A stretch of DNA of 41,863 nt from an uncultured Methylococcaceae bacterium (GTDB lineage: Bacteria > Pseudomonadota > Gammaproteobacteria > Methylococcales > Methylomonadaceae). A model generated the notes under the pieces. That model was not told the DNA's origin. It worked only from the letters and a program-made list of their open reading frames with translations, and did no database searches. The DNA lies in assembly GCA_903934035.1 (NCBI GenBank), contig CAIZMK010000201.1:1-41863 (forward strand), read 5' to 3'. Positions 41,789-41,863 of the stretch are shown here, one piece after another; within the stretch, counting starts at the first letter, position 1, and each line of letters opens with the position of its first letter. The position numbers were made by a program, and so were the translations under genes.

Positions 41789-41863
41789 ATGCCGATACGT
41801 GAATATGATGTGGACTTGATCGACTTGCCAGAATGGACACGCAAGGCTTTAGTTGGTTTAGTC
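41789..41863 (+). CDS. Possible start of a further element gene (cut by the window edge)
   Basis: An open frame from ATG 41789 runs to the window end (25 codons, MPIREYDVDLIDLPEWTRKALVGLV). It follows the terminator at 41721-41745 and its composition looks protein-like. The ribosome site is weak. The last 12 bases, gttggtttagtc, also occur at 41751-41762. Confidence 0.35.
   Translation, partial: MPIREYDVDLIDLPEWTRKALVGLV

Larger units (their letters stand above)
35949..41863 (+). mobile_element. Integrated element (satellite/IME-like), left part
   Basis: It begins at the tRNA-Met remnant and includes a tyrosine integrase, an unknown 264-aa gene, an AlpA/excisionase-like protein, two unknown proteins, a CHC2 zinc-finger primase fragment and a Toprim-DUF3987 protein, all on the plus strand and mostly overlapping. 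Integrase, small regulator and primase in that order are typical of P4-like satellites and integrative mobilizable elements. No capsid, terminase or conjugation gene is visible. The right end is outside the window. Confidence 0.8.

Overview
The window looks like the chromosome of an AT-rich gammaproteobacterium. The support is lpxB (Gram-negative lipid A), a proteobacterial chemosensory operon, bacteriophytochrome/heme oxygenase and a cfa/desaturase lipid operon. Several intergenic palindromic repeat families remind me of methanotroph-like gammaproteobacteria (Methylococcales), but that genus-level guess is weak. No rRNA, CRISPR array or complete tRNA was seen.

Layout: (1) 1-1400 is intergenic, with two 218-bp near-identical repeat units, two strong hairpin terminators and a 37-aa membrane micro-ORF. 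(2) 1404-2794 holds an RsbR-like globin-STAS sensor and an SRPBCC protein. (3) 3072-9714 is a co-directional lipid operon: desaturase, FAD oxidoreductase, DUF1365, cyclopropane/methyl-transferring CFA-like enzyme, DUF2878, DUF1295, lipocalin, DUF393. (4) 9808-11165 (minus) holds MOSC, GNAT and a 54-aa membrane protein. (5) 11291-12795 is a membrane pair including an HTTM protein. (6) 12980-17076 (minus) is a set of small exported or membrane proteins and lipoproteins, including an alpha/beta-hydrolase whose nucleophile position reads Asp. (7) 17.2-17.65 kb is a nested repeat; then a solitary lpxB.

(8) 19656-30164 (minus) is a complete chemosensory cluster, read in transcription order as cheA(short, no Hpt)-cheR-cheB-cheW-parA-soluble MCP // repeats // cheY-like-large Hpt/CheA-like. 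This gene order and the split of kinase from phosphodonor match, as I recall it, operon 3 of Rhodobacter sphaeroides (CheA4/CheA3, PpfA, TlpT). That operon encodes a cytoplasmic receptor cluster segregated by a ParA ATPase. The large CheA-like protein has an intact Hpt histidine but a decayed ATP-binding lobe, so the short CheA should be the only kinase.

(9) 30550-35528 (minus) is bphP-bphO. The 1451-aa phytochrome also carries a canonical LOV motif with its reactive Cys, followed by PAS-PAS-GGDEF-EAL-PAS. It is therefore a candidate red/far-red plus blue light sensor controlling c-di-GMP.

(10) From 35949 to the window end lies an integrated element. It starts at a tRNA-Met(CAU) 3' fragment, which is the attachment site, and carries a tyrosine integrase, small unknown genes, an AlpA/excisionase-like protein, a CHC2 zinc-finger primase piece and a Toprim-DUF3987 protein. 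It runs off the right edge.

The most notable systems are the split-CheA/ParA cluster and the phytochrome-LOV-GGDEF-EAL fusion. All family assignments come from reading motifs by eye; no searches were run.
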